The notes: a model not told the origin generated them from the letters alone. 9,211 bases of DNA from CAZILN01 sp964540005 (GCA_964540005.1 CAZILN010000038.1:1-9211), one strand, 5' to 3'. Positions 1-7,657 are shown, counted from the stretch's first letter. Numbers and translations are program-made.

Positions 1-52
1 CCGGCATTCTTCCGGATGTTAACAGATCCTGTAAATCGCCGCTTTTACTCAT
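1..52 (-). CDS. Start of an unidentified gene (N-terminal 17 codons only)
   Basis: An ATG at the complement of 50-52 opens a frame that runs off the left edge of the window; it reads MSKSGDLQDLLTSGRMP. It begins 30 bp after the stop codon of the saccharopine dehydrogenase-like gene on the same strand, and the spacer carries an A-rich AAAGAAT just before the ATG, as is usual in Bacteroidota. The short spacing suggests co-transcription and perhaps a related metabolic role. Too little protein is visible to name a family, and the gene call itself rests only on the open frame, the start codon and the spacing. Confidence 0.5.
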   Translation of the reverse strand, partial: MSKSGDLQDLLTSGRMP

Positions 53-82
53 ATTCTTTAAATTAGACAACAATTATCGCTA

Positions 83-1213
83 TCAGAGTTCTTCCCTGCT
101 GATGGTGTAAATGACCCTTCTTTCTTTGAGATATTCTGTTACCTGTTTGAGGTTGCCCTCTTCAGCTCCAATGTATTCAGGCGGACAGACAGCTTTTTTT
201 GAATATTTGCCTTCCATGATCAGGTGTGCCACTGCGGTTGCAGTATACCCGGTTGTCCGGGCCATGGAAATCATATTGGTTTCAGGATCATATTCATCAT
301 AAAGATCATAGGTATACAGTACATCCTTATTATTTTCGGTTCCGCTTATCAGTATCCTCATGATGGTCATGTCCCCTTCCCCGGGTCCAAGTTTCCATTT
401 CGGAAATAAAAGGCAGGCAGTCAGGTCGATGGGCCTTATTTTCTGTCCTTTGATATCTACTTCTTCATAGGAAAAGAAACCGGAATCCCGGAGAACCTTC
501 AGATATTCTGTAGTCCCGGGATATCTGAGCGTTTTCTCTATCATATTGGGAACGTCGATCGTTTTTATAAGTGACCTTAAACCATCAGAATTCCAGGCTT
601 CGAGTGTACCTGCCTTGTCAAAGTTCATTAATTCTGTATCCGATAGTGCCTCTCGCGTAATCAGTTCTCTGTTCTGTACAAACCTTGCCGGCCTGGTGTA
701 TTCCTCGATCACATCTATGGGTGAGAACACGGCTTTATATTCAAAAGGCCATTCCCTTAACAGTGGCAGGCCCCCGACATAACAGCGGAAATCACTTACT
801 TTCATTTTTTTATTATGAAAACCCAGTATAATATTACTCATACCCGGTGCCACCCCGCAATCAACCACGGCCGTAACATTATTCTTTTTTGCCAACTGAT
901 CGAGCTCAAGGTAATCTTCCGGCATAAATGAGATATCTACTATATTTTTCCCAGCTTTAATTACTGATTTCAGTGCGCTGAAACCCATGTGCCCGGGAAG
1001 GGCCCCGATCACAAGATCAAACCCGGCTACCTGTTTTTCAATTTCCCCGGGAATGCCGAGATTGGCCTGACGGGTTTCCACATTATGTGTGTTCAGCCTG
1101 TTGAAAGAATCAGTATTCAGGTCCACGGCTGTTACCTTATAATCTGAGGAAAGATCTATAGCTATTGCCGAACCGACGAGTCCTGTACCGAACACTATGA
1201 TTTTATTGCTCAT
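83..1213 (-). CDS. Saccharopine dehydrogenase / lysine 6-dehydrogenase-like oxidoreductase
   Basis: This is a cytosolic NAD(P)-dependent oxidoreductase of the saccharopine dehydrogenase superfamily, 376 residues. The N-terminus is a Rossmann fold: strand KIIVFG, then the dinucleotide loop GTGLVG (Gly9, Gly11, Gly14) and Asp31 at the end of the second strand (TAVD), which favours NAD over NADP. The Rossmann domain runs to about residue 120, followed by the family's VDCGVAPGMSN segment and a C-terminal catalytic domain (about 125-360) with GLPLLREWPFEYK and LRYPGT, which resemble lysine 6-dehydrogenase-type members. Family members act on lysine, saccharopine or related amino acids; the substrate here cannot be read from sequence. 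I chose the ATG at 1211-1213 because the only start further upstream in frame is a TTG at 1244-1246 that would add 11 residues before the usual N-terminus. It is divergent from fucI and probably unrelated to sugar use. Confidence 0.8.
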   Translation of the reverse strand: MSNKIIVFGTGLVGSAIAIDLSSDYKVTAVDLNTDSFNRLNTHNVETRQANLGIPGEIEKQVAGFDLVIGALPGHMGFSALKSVIKAGKNIVDISFMPEDYLELDQLAKKNNVTAVVDCGVAPGMSNIILGFHNKKMKVSDFRCYVGGLPLLREWPFEYKAVFSPIDVIEEYTRPARFVQNRELITREALSDTELMNFDKAGTLEAWNSDGLRSLIKTIDVPNMIEKTLRYPGTTEYLKVLRDSGFFSYEEVDIKGQKIRPIDLTACLLFPKWKLGPGEGDMTIMRILISGTENNKDVLYTYDLYDEYDPETNMISMARTTGYTATAVAHLIMEGKYSKKAVCPPEYIGAEEGNLKQVTEYLKERRVIYTISREEL

Positions 1214-1305
1214 ATTCCCAAAGGTTTTCAGATCTGTATTCAGCAAGAAATAAATTTTCCTGTGTGCATTGCTATATATTTATTATTTTCAAGCCTTGAT
1301 ACATC

Positions 1306-1313
1306 CAAAAATA
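1306..1313 (-). promoter_or_regulatory. Possible Bacteroidota -7 box for the leftward operon
   Basis: The minus strand reads TATTTTTG, an exact match to the Bacteroidota -7 consensus TAnnTTTG. It lies about 90 bp before the ATG of the dehydrogenase gene, which would give a leader of roughly 85 nt. I see no convincing -33 TTG at the usual spacing, so this is a weak call in an AT-rich stretch. No equally good box was found for the divergent fucI operon. Confidence 0.3.
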
Positions 1314-1353
1314 GAAATAACAATATTATAATGCTATTAAAGAATGATCGAAC

Positions 1354-3147
1354 ATGAAAAAAACCACTGGAAATAACAGATTAATGGGAGAATTACCGAA
1401 AATTGGCATCCGTCCGGTCATAGACGGACGACTGGGTGGGATAAGAGAATCGCTTGAAGGCCAGACAATGGACATGGCCAGGAGTGCTGCAGAGTTTCTT
1501 ACTTCCAGCCTGAGGCACGCAGATGGTTCAGCGGTAGAATGCGTACTTCCGGAGCGCTGCATAGGAGGCGTGGCTGAATCCGCAATGACTGCCGAGAAAT
1601 TTGCCCGTGAAGGAGTCGGTGTTTCGCTTACGGTGACACCATGCTGGTGCTATGGCTCCGAGACCATAGATATGGATCCCAATCTTCCCAAGGCCATCTG
1701 GGGATTCAACGGTACAGAAAGACCCGGGGCGGTTTACCTGGCTGCCGCACTGGCAGGACACAACCAGAAAGGGTTACCAGCTTTCGGTATTTATGGACGG
1801 GACGTCCAGGATTCCGGTGACCAGGTAATCCCTGCTGATGTTCGTGAAAAACTGCTTGGTTTTGCCAGGGCCGGACTGGCAGTAGCAAGCATGAAAGGAA
1901 AATCATATCTGTCACTGGGAGCAGTTTCAATGGGAATTGCCGGGTCAATTGTCGATGAGCATTTCTTCCAGGAATACCTTGGTATGAGAAATGAGTATGT
2001 TGATATGTCAGAAATATCAAGGCGCGTCAATGAAGGGATATTTGATAAGGATGAATTTAAGCTTGCTTATGAATGGGTACGGAATAACTGCAGTGAAGGA
2101 GCAGATGTGAACCCGGCAGCAAGGCAGCAAAGCAGGAAGAAAAAAGATGAGATATGGGAGTATGTTGTTAAAATGACCATGATCACAAGGGATCTGATGA
2201 TAGGCAATCCAAAGCTTGAGGAGGCGGGATACGGTGAGGAAGCCCTGGGAAGGAACGCTATTCTGAGTGGATTCCAGGGACAGCGGCAATGGACTGACCA
2301 TATGCCAAACGGGGATTTTATGGAAGCCATGCTGAACTCCTCATTTGACTGGAACGGCATCCGTCAGCCTTTTATGGTTGCCACCGAAAATGATTCGCTG
2401 AACGGGGTGGTCATGCTCTTTGGACATTTACTTACCGGGAACGCCCAGATCTTCGCAGATGTAAGGACCTACTGGAGTCCGGATGCCGTTGAGCGTGTAA
2501 CAGGAAAAAAGCTTCAGGGAGCCGCCGCAGCCGGTATCATTCACCTGATCAATTCAGGATCGGCTACCCTTGACGGAACGGGTCAGCAGGAAAGGGACGG
2601 CCAGCCGGTTATGAAACCATACTGGGAAATCACCCGGCAGGAAGTAAAGCAATGCCTTGATGCCACGACCTGGTACCCGGCGGTGCTGGAGTATTTCAGG
2701 GGTGGTGGTTATTCATCCAAATACCTTACAAGGGGAGGCATGCCTGTAACCATGTCACGGATAAACCTTGTACGCGGACTGGGACCTGCCATGCAGATAG
2801 CCGAAGGGTACAGTGTTGATATTGATCCGGATATTCACTCCGTACTGGATAAGAGAACCAACGAAACCTGGCCGACAACCTGGTTTGTTCCAAGTATTAC
2901 CGGAGAAGGAGCCTTCAGGGATGTCTATTCGGTAATGGCTAACTGGGGAGCCAATCATGGTGCTATCAGTTATGGCCATATAGGAGCCGATCTGATATCC
3001 CTGGCTTCCATGTTACGCATCCCTGTATGCATGCATAATGTTTCGCATGAAAAAATCTTTCGTCCCAGTGCATGGGGCGGTTTCGGAATGGATCCGGAAG
3101 GCTCCGATTACCGTGCCTGTGCGAATTATGGTCCATTATACAGATAA
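1354..3147 (+). CDS. fucI: L-fucose isomerase (also D-arabinose isomerase)
   Basis: FucI is a cytosolic Mn2+-dependent ketol isomerase that converts L-fucose to L-fuculose and can act on D-arabinose. The 597-residue protein is about the same length as E. coli FucI (591) and collinear with it. Shared blocks include LPKIGIRPVIDGR near the N-terminus, TVTPCWCYGSETIDMDP, KAIWGFNGTERPGAVYLAAA, GKSYLSLG.VSMGIAGSIVD and the C-terminal DYRACANYGPLY. The metal ligands of the E. coli enzyme (Glu337, Asp361, His528) correspond to Glu345 in ATEND, Asp369 in FADVRTYWSP and His535 in NWGANHG, so it should be active. A second ATG at 1384 (MGELPKIG) would also give a normal N-terminus; the longer start is kept because it has the MKK opening seen in E. 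coli. The next gene starts 11 bp after the stop, which indicates an operon. Confidence 0.95.
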   Translation: MKKTTGNNRLMGELPKIGIRPVIDGRLGGIRESLEGQTMDMARSAAEFLTSSLRHADGSAVECVLPERCIGGVAESAMTAEKFAREGVGVSLTVTPCWCYGSETIDMDPNLPKAIWGFNGTERPGAVYLAAALAGHNQKGLPAFGIYGRDVQDSGDQVIPADVREKLLGFARAGLAVASMKGKSYLSLGAVSMGIAGSIVDEHFFQEYLGMRNEYVDMSEISRRVNEGIFDKDEFKLAYEWVRNNCSEGADVNPAARQQSRKKKDEIWEYVVKMTMITRDLMIGNPKLEEAGYGEEALGRNAILSGFQGQRQWTDHMPNGDFMEAMLNSSFDWNGIRQPFMVATENDSLNGVVMLFGHLLTGNAQIFADVRTYWSPDAVERVTGKKLQGAAAAGIIHLINSGSATLDGTGQQERDGQPVMKPYWEITRQEVKQCLDATTWYPAVLEYFRGGGYSSKYLTRGGMPVTMSRINLVRGLGPAMQIAEGYSVDIDPDIHSVLDKRTNETWPTTWFVPSITGEGAFRDVYSVMANWGANHGAISYGHIGADLISLASMLRIPVCMHNVSHEKIFRPSAWGGFGMDPEGSDYRACANYGPLYR

Positions 3148-3158
3148 TAATAAATCAG

Positions 3159-4424
3159 ATGAACAGGAAGTATTATAATATGTATGGCAGCTTACTTGTT
3201 TCCAGCTTGCTGCTGCTTGCTTCTGCCAGCTGTTCGACAGAAAAGAAAAAAGGGAAGATTATGAATGAGAATGAATACATGGAGGGCAGTTATGCCTATG
3301 ACCTGGCCTTCCTTCAAAAGCACACGGATCCAATTGTGTTAGAGGATGAGTCAGGGAATTCAGCTCTTATTGTGGTTCCTCAGTGGCAGGGACGGGTCAT
3401 GACCAGTACGGCCAGGGGAGCGGAAGGAACAAGCTTTGGCTGGATCAATTATGAACTGATCGGGTCCGGCCGGGTTGAAGAACATATGAATGCATTTGGC
3501 GGCGAGGACCGGCTATGGCTGGGGCCCGAGGGAGGTCAGTTTTCCCTGTATTTTAAGGGAGGAGCCAGTTTTGACTTCGAGAACTGGTTTGTGCCTTCGG
3601 CAATCGATACGGAAGTATTTGATATTGTGGCACAAGAACAGTCGTTAGTAAGGTTCAGGAAAGAAATGAAGCTGCCTAACTATTCAGGATTTGAATTCCA
3701 TATGCTGATTGAACGTTCAATATCACTGCTTAGCAGTGAGGAAATATCTGATTTGCTTGATGTTGCCATTCCTCAGCAACTTAACTATGTAGCTTATACC
3801 GGGACCAATGTAATATATAATAAAGGTGAAATCGGATGGACCCGGGAAACCGGAATGCCCTCAATCTGGATCCTGGATATGTTCAGTCCCTCACCCGGTG
3901 TTACCATTGTGATCCCTTACAGGGAAGGTCCCCAGGAGGAACTGGGCAGGACAGTCACCGATGATTACTTTGGGAAGGTCCCCCCTGACAGGCTCATTAT
4001 TGAAGAAGGTATCATCTATTTAAAGGCTGACGGTAAATACAGGTCAAAGATCGGGATCAGTCCGCTGAGGGCGCTTCCACTGGCAGCCAGTTACGATGAA
4101 TTGACTAAAACTCTTACCATTGCCAGCTTCAGCCTGCATGAGGGTGTCACGGATTATGTAAACTCCCGATGGGAAATACAGGAAGAACCCTTCAGCGGGG
4201 ACGCTGTGAATTCATATAATGACGGTCCCCTGGAGGACGGTTCCCAGATGGGTCCTTTTTATGAACTTGAAAGTTCTTCGCCTGCAGCAAACCTGGCACC
4301 GGGTGAAAGTCTTGAGCACATTCACTCAGTTATTCATTTCCAGGGAGAAGAAGAATACCTGAGCCTGATCACTGAACAGGTTCTGGGTATTTCAATTAAT
4401 AAAATAAAAAGTATATTTAAATAG
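3159..4424 (+). CDS. DUF6786-like lipoprotein, mutarotase-like fold suspected
   Basis: A 421-residue exported protein. The chosen ATG gives a basic n-region (MNRKYYN), a hydrophobic core (LLVSSLLLLA) and a lipobox-like SAS|C with Cys25, so it is probably a lipoprotein. The residues after Cys (STEKKK) lack the acidic surface-export signal of Bacteroidota, which suggests it faces the periplasm. The frame stays open upstream into fucI, but a start there would put about 29 residues in front of the signal peptide. Diagnostic segments are QWQGRVMTS (about 75-83), NAFGGEDRLWLGPEGGQFS (about 111-129) and a C-terminal GPFYELESSSPA...PGESLEHIHSVIHF block (about 365-393). I recognise this pattern as DUF6786-like, and the last block recalls aldose 1-epimerase-type beta-sandwich proteins. 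Its place between fucI and a sugar symporter supports a role in binding a sugar or interconverting its anomers; that role is inferred, not shown. Confidence 0.75.
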   Translation: MNRKYYNMYGSLLVSSLLLLASASCSTEKKKGKIMNENEYMEGSYAYDLAFLQKHTDPIVLEDESGNSALIVVPQWQGRVMTSTARGAEGTSFGWINYELIGSGRVEEHMNAFGGEDRLWLGPEGGQFSLYFKGGASFDFENWFVPSAIDTEVFDIVAQEQSLVRFRKEMKLPNYSGFEFHMLIERSISLLSSEEISDLLDVAIPQQLNYVAYTGTNVIYNKGEIGWTRETGMPSIWILDMFSPSPGVTIVIPYREGPQEELGRTVTDDYFGKVPPDRLIIEEGIIYLKADGKYRSKIGISPLRALPLAASYDELTKTLTIASFSLHEGVTDYVNSRWEIQEEPFSGDAVNSYNDGPLEDGSQMGPFYELESSSPAANLAPGESLEHIHSVIHFQGEEEYLSLITEQVLGISINKIKSIFK

Positions 4425-4436
4425 TTTTTTTAACTG

Positions 4437-4458
4437 CCTGTTTGGCTGACCAAGCAGG
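4437..4458 (+). other. Small hairpin between the lipoprotein and symporter genes
   Basis: CCTGTTTGG and CCAAGCAGG pair over 9 bp (one G-T wobble) around a CTGA tetraloop. Only TTT follows, so it is a poor terminator. It could attenuate transcription or mark an mRNA processing point between the second and third genes of the sugar operon. The 105-bp gap is long for a tight operon, so a separate start for the symporter cannot be excluded. Confidence 0.4.
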
Positions 4459-4529
4459 TTTGCTGGATAATAACCATACAGGATTACTTATTGATAATTA
4501 CTGTTTTATAACCATTAAATTATAATCAT

Positions 4530-6215
4530 ATGGTAGGTTTTCATTGGTTAGACTGGGTCGTTCTGGGTGCTTTTTTTCTGGGATTAGTTGCCATTGTGGT
4601 ATGGGTAAGCCGGATGAAAGAGGATACCTCTGCCGATTATTTCCTTGCAGGAAGGGATGCCACCTGGTTGGCTATAGGGGCCTCGATATTTGCCTCAAAT
4701 ATAGGTTCTGAACATCTTGTCGGACTGGCAGGTACAGGTGCTCAAAGCGGGATGGCTTTTGCCCACTGGGAAATGCAAGCATGGGTGATATTGATCCTTG
4801 GCTGGGTATTTGTACCCTTTTATGCCCGAAGTATGGTTTATACAATGCCTGAATTCCTGGAGCGGAGATACAATGCCGGTGCACGTTCATTATTGTCGAT
4901 AATCTCCCTTGTGAGTTATGTGCTGACAAAGGTAGCTGTGACTGTTTACGCAGGGGGAATAGTCTTCAAGGAAGTGTTCGACCTTGATTTCTTGTACCTG
5001 AAAATATTTGGTGCAGAACTGACCATAGATTTTTTCTGGGTTGGTGCCCTCAGCCTGGTCATACTGACCGGGATCTATACGGTTATCGGAGGTATGAAAG
5101 CCGTCCTCTGGACTTCGGTTTTTCAAACACCCATTCTGCTGATTGGATCCATTACCATCCTGATAATAGGACTGGCAAAAGTAGGCGGTTGGGCAGAATT
5201 ACAGTTGATTTGCAACGAGAATGTAACACAATATGGAGACAAGATGATGAGCCTGATACGTTCCCCCAGGGATCCGGAGTATCCGTGGACCGGGGTGATA
5301 CTTGGCTCGGCAATCATAGGGTTCTGGTACTGGTGTACCGACCAGTTTATAGTCCAGCGTGTATTGTCAGGAAAGAACCAGACACAGTCAAGACGTGGAG
5401 CTATCTTTGGTGGCTATCTGAAGCTTTTACCGGTATTCATATTCCTCATTCCCGGAATGATCGCCTATGCCCTCAACGAGAAAGGGATCATTGTTCTTAC
5501 AGATTCGGACGCTGCTTTCCCAACACTTGTTTCCTCCTTGTTGCCCATTGGATTGAAGGGAGTGGTGGTCGGCGGACTCTTAGCTGCATTGATGAGTTCA
5601 CTGGCATCATTATTCAATTCCTCATCCATCCTGTTTACCGTTGACTTCTATAAAAAGTTCAGACCTGATACCAGTGAAAAGAAACTGGTATTTGTTGGCA
5701 GGATTGCCACAGTGGTAATTGTCATCCTGGGAATTGCATGGATACCTGTTATGAAAAACATCGGGAAGGTACTGTATGAATACCTTCAGGATGTGCAATC
5801 CTTGCTCGCGCCGGGGATCGCATCGGTGTTTTTTGTGGGTGTTTTCTGGAAACGTGCCACACCTGCTGCCGGATTTACAACACTCATTGTGGGTTTTGTG
5901 CTGGGTATGACACGGCTGGCACTGAATATCTTCATTGAACGCCTGAATCCCGAAGCATTATATTACAGGATAATACTGGAGCCGAACTGGCTGCATTATG
6001 AGATATACCTGGCAGCCCTCTGTGTTACTCTGATGTTCGTCATAAGTTTCTTCACCAAACGGGCCAGTGATGAACAGCTGCAGGGACTGACATTCGCTTC
6101 ATCCAGTCCCGCCCAGCGAGCGGCAACGCGGGCCAGCTGGAACAAATGGGATGTCATCCATTCGGTTATCATCATTTCAGTTGTGCTGGCATTTTACATC
6201 TATTTCTGGAAGTAG
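4530..6215 (+). CDS. Na+/sugar symporter, SGLT type (SSS family)
   Basis: An inner-membrane sodium:solute symporter of 561 residues with about 14 predicted membrane segments, ending in a short tail. It follows the LeuT-fold layout, and several blocks are strikingly like animal SGLT1 and Vibrio vSGLT: GASIFASNIGSEHLVGLAGTG in TM1, TMPEFLERRYN, GIYTVIGGMKAVLWTSVFQT, FWYWCTDQFIVQR, GYLKLLPVF, LMSSLASLFNSSS and APGIASVFFVGVFWKR. Residues matching sugar contacts of SGLT1/vSGLT are Asn57, His62 (SGLT1 His83), Glu81, Tyr267, Trp268, Lys298 and Gln420. Ser356 and Ser357 in TM8 match the Na2 sodium site. Retention of the hexose-contact set points to a galactose- or glucose-like pyranose, and L-fucose (6-deoxy-L-galactose) fits the adjacent fucI. 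The start has no clear Shine-Dalgarno site. A strong terminator follows at 6235. The exact substrate is inferred. Confidence 0.9.
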   Translation: MVGFHWLDWVVLGAFFLGLVAIVVWVSRMKEDTSADYFLAGRDATWLAIGASIFASNIGSEHLVGLAGTGAQSGMAFAHWEMQAWVILILGWVFVPFYARSMVYTMPEFLERRYNAGARSLLSIISLVSYVLTKVAVTVYAGGIVFKEVFDLDFLYLKIFGAELTIDFFWVGALSLVILTGIYTVIGGMKAVLWTSVFQTPILLIGSITILIIGLAKVGGWAELQLICNENVTQYGDKMMSLIRSPRDPEYPWTGVILGSAIIGFWYWCTDQFIVQRVLSGKNQTQSRRGAIFGGYLKLLPVFIFLIPGMIAYALNEKGIIVLTDSDAAFPTLVSSLLPIGLKGVVVGGLLAALMSSLASLFNSSSILFTVDFYKKFRPDTSEKKLVFVGRIATVVIVILGIAWIPVMKNIGKVLYEYLQDVQSLLAPGIASVFFVGVFWKRATPAAGFTTLIVGFVLGMTRLALNIFIERLNPEALYYRIILEPNWLHYEIYLAALCVTLMFVISFFTKRASDEQLQGLTFASSSPAQRAATRASWNKWDVIHSVIIISVVLAFYIYFWK

Positions 6216-6234
6216 TAATTAAAAGAATTTAAAC

Positions 6235-6276
6235 AAACCCGTATTCCCGGCTTCTTGCGAATACGGGTTTTCTTTT
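6235..6276 (+). terminator. Rho-independent terminator of the fucI operon
   Basis: A perfect 12-bp stem, AAACCCGTATTC with GAATACGGGTTT, encloses a 12-nt loop and runs into TTTTCTTTT. It starts 20 bp after the symporter stop codon. It separates the sugar operon from the recombinase-like unit downstream. Confidence 0.9.
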
Positions 6277-6291
6277 GAAATTAGTTTTCAA

Positions 6292-6317
6292 CATAATTAT
6301 TAACATGAATAATTATG
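6292..6317. repeat. Perfect AT-rich inverted repeat upstream of the recombinase-like gene
   Basis: CATAATTATT and AATAATTATG are perfect 10-bp arms around a 6-nt spacer AACATG. No T-tract follows, so it is not an obvious terminator. It lies in the 160-bp AT-rich leader before the recombinase-like gene and could be a protein-binding site or simply a product of base composition. Confidence 0.5.
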
Positions 6318-6375
6318 GCAATAATATTTTAATGAATTGATATATAAGATGATAATAAATTAATTGAAATATTAA

Positions 6376-6397
6376 TTGTACGTAATTACATACGCAA
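6376..6397. repeat. Imperfect palindrome centred on GTAATTAC, possible operator
   Basis: The perfect 8-bp palindrome GTAATTAC (6382-6389) is flanked by symmetric GTA and TAC and outer TT/AA, making an imperfect palindrome of about 22 bp. It ends 5 bp before the proposed -33 TTG of the recombinase-like gene, a position where a bound protein would block or guide polymerase. Autoregulation by the recombinase-like protein is a possibility. Confidence 0.4.
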
Positions 6398-6401
6398 ATA
6401 C

Positions 6402-6432
6402 TTGTTTTTTATTTATTGTTGTACTATTTTTG
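6402..6432 (+). promoter_or_regulatory. Bacteroidota-type promoter for the recombinase-like operon
   Basis: A -33 TTG at 6402-6404 and a -7 box TATTTTTG at 6425-6432 (exact TAnnTTTG) are separated by 20 bp, the spacing expected for the Bacteroidota housekeeping sigma factor. Only four bases separate the -7 box from the ATG at 6437, so transcription would start at or next to the start codon, giving a leaderless or nearly leaderless mRNA. Confidence 0.55.
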
Positions 6433-6436
6433 CCAT

Positions 6437-7648
6437 ATGAAAGTTCATTTCTATCTCGACAGGCGCCGGGATAAACAGCTTGACCTCCCTGTTTTTCTGC
6501 ATTTCTGGCATGGAGGGGAATTGCTCAGGGTATTTACCGGAGTCCACTGTGACAGCAATGAGTGGGATAAGAAAAATGAACGGGCAAACAGGAAATCAAA
6601 GAAAGCCGGAAAGATAAATACACTTCTGGATTCACTGGAAGAGGAAATAGTAAGATATGTTTATAAGGCTAAGATGCTGAGACGCAAGTTTACCGTAAAG
6701 GAAATGAAACAGGATCTCAGCTTCCTGCCTGGACAAGAATCAAAGTTCTTCCAGGTATGGGACGAATTCGTCTATGAAAATATAAAAGAAAAATCATGGA
6801 AGGAAAGTACCATTAACAGGTTCTGGGCTGTAAAATCACACCTGAGCTCACTAAACGAGAGGGATGCCCTTACATTCAGCCTTATTGACAAAGAGCTGCT
6901 TCAGAATTTTGTTGAACATCAGCTGAGCCGGGGATTAAGTCCGAATTACGTCCGGAAAAATATGGATGTGCTCAGGTGGTTTCTCAACTGGGCAAGCATT
7001 AAAGGTTATTTAAAAAACCTGGATTATAAAAGGTATAAGTCCCCAGGGACGGACCCTGCTGCAAATATACGTCCTGAAATTTCCCTCTCAGGTGCAGAAC
7101 TTAACAAACTTATTAATCTGGAACCGGACAATGATATATCCATGCTGGTCAGGGATGCCTTTTGCTTCTCATGTTTTACCGGGATTACATTTAATGATCT
7201 TAGAGCCATCCAGCAAAGGAATATCAAAGGGAACAGGCTTAGTTATACTCCCGGTAAGACCAGCAATAAGATCAGTCTGGAACTGTCCGACCCGGCCAAA
7301 TTCATTCTTAAGAAATACATGGTGGAATCTCTGCCGGTACTTTTCCGGCTACCCCTGCTTCAAACCTATAATAAAACTCTTAAGGAGTTAGGCCGGCTTG
7401 CCGGAGTCAATGAAATAATAAAAATCAGCTACAGGGGGAAAATGAAAACGTTCCGGAAATGGGAGCTTATGTCTTCAAGAGCATCAAGAAACACATTTGT
7501 AAAAATCGGTGTTGATAGCGGGATAAGCCTTGAAATAATGTCAGGTCTGTTGGGTTATTCTACTGCATCCCTGAGTAAGTATTACCAGGTGTCTGAGGAT
7601 ACCAGGGAAAGAGCAATTATGAAAATCAGCCAGATAGTTACTACATAA
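6437..7648 (+). CDS. Tyrosine recombinase-like protein with degenerate active site
   Basis: A 403-residue protein with the three-part layout of Bacteroidota site-specific integrases. It has an N-terminal Arm DNA-binding domain (MKVHFYLDRR...TGVHCDSNEWD, about 1-85), a SAM-like core-binding domain (about 100-195, with LSPNYVRKNMDVLRWFLNWA) and a C-terminal catalytic-like domain (about 210-395). Against the usual CFTGLRYSDL, box I reads CFTGITFNDL, so the catalytic Arg is Thr251. Box II (normally SSHTARRTF) reads SSRASRNTF: His is Arg348, while Arg351 is kept. Box III GH is GY (Tyr374). Lys274 and the nucleophile Tyr382 (SKYYQVS) remain. Three of six catalytic positions therefore differ, which argues for weak or altered chemistry or a purely DNA-binding role. 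The frame is intact, so it is not a simple pseudogene. The ATG is preferred over a TTG at 6416 inside the promoter. The next gene follows after 9 bp. Confidence 0.88.
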   Translation: MKVHFYLDRRRDKQLDLPVFLHFWHGGELLRVFTGVHCDSNEWDKKNERANRKSKKAGKINTLLDSLEEEIVRYVYKAKMLRRKFTVKEMKQDLSFLPGQESKFFQVWDEFVYENIKEKSWKESTINRFWAVKSHLSSLNERDALTFSLIDKELLQNFVEHQLSRGLSPNYVRKNMDVLRWFLNWASIKGYLKNLDYKRYKSPGTDPAANIRPEISLSGAELNKLINLEPDNDISMLVRDAFCFSCFTGITFNDLRAIQQRNIKGNRLSYTPGKTSNKISLELSDPAKFILKKYMVESLPVLFRLPLLQTYNKTLKELGRLAGVNEIIKISYRGKMKTFRKWELMSSRASRNTFVKIGVDSGISLEIMSGLLGYSTASLSKYYQVSEDTRERAIMKISQIVTT

Positions 7649-7657
7649 TATATTTTA

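Noticed and set aside
1214..1246. TTG at 1244-1246 as start of the dehydrogenase-like gene
   Set aside because: It adds 11 residues before the Rossmann-fold strand that normally opens these proteins; the ATG at 1211-1213 fits the family better.
1706..2360. Several minus-strand frames of about 80-100 codons opposite fucI
   Set aside because: They lie entirely opposite a strongly conserved enzyme gene, have no domain signal, and reflect its codon composition.
3072..3158. Upstream in-frame ATG at 3072 for the lipoprotein gene
   Set aside because: It overlaps the end of fucI and would put about 29 residues before a clear lipoprotein signal peptide. The ATG at 3159 gives a normal signal sequence.
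5189..5644. Long plus-strand frame inside the symporter gene (151 codons)
   Set aside because: It lies wholly within the SGLT-type coding sequence in another frame and has no recognisable domain; a shadow frame.
6416..6436. TTG at 6416 as start of the recombinase-like gene
   Set aside because: It lies within the proposed promoter, between the -33 and -7 boxes; MKVHFYLDRR at 6437 is the typical Arm-domain beginning.
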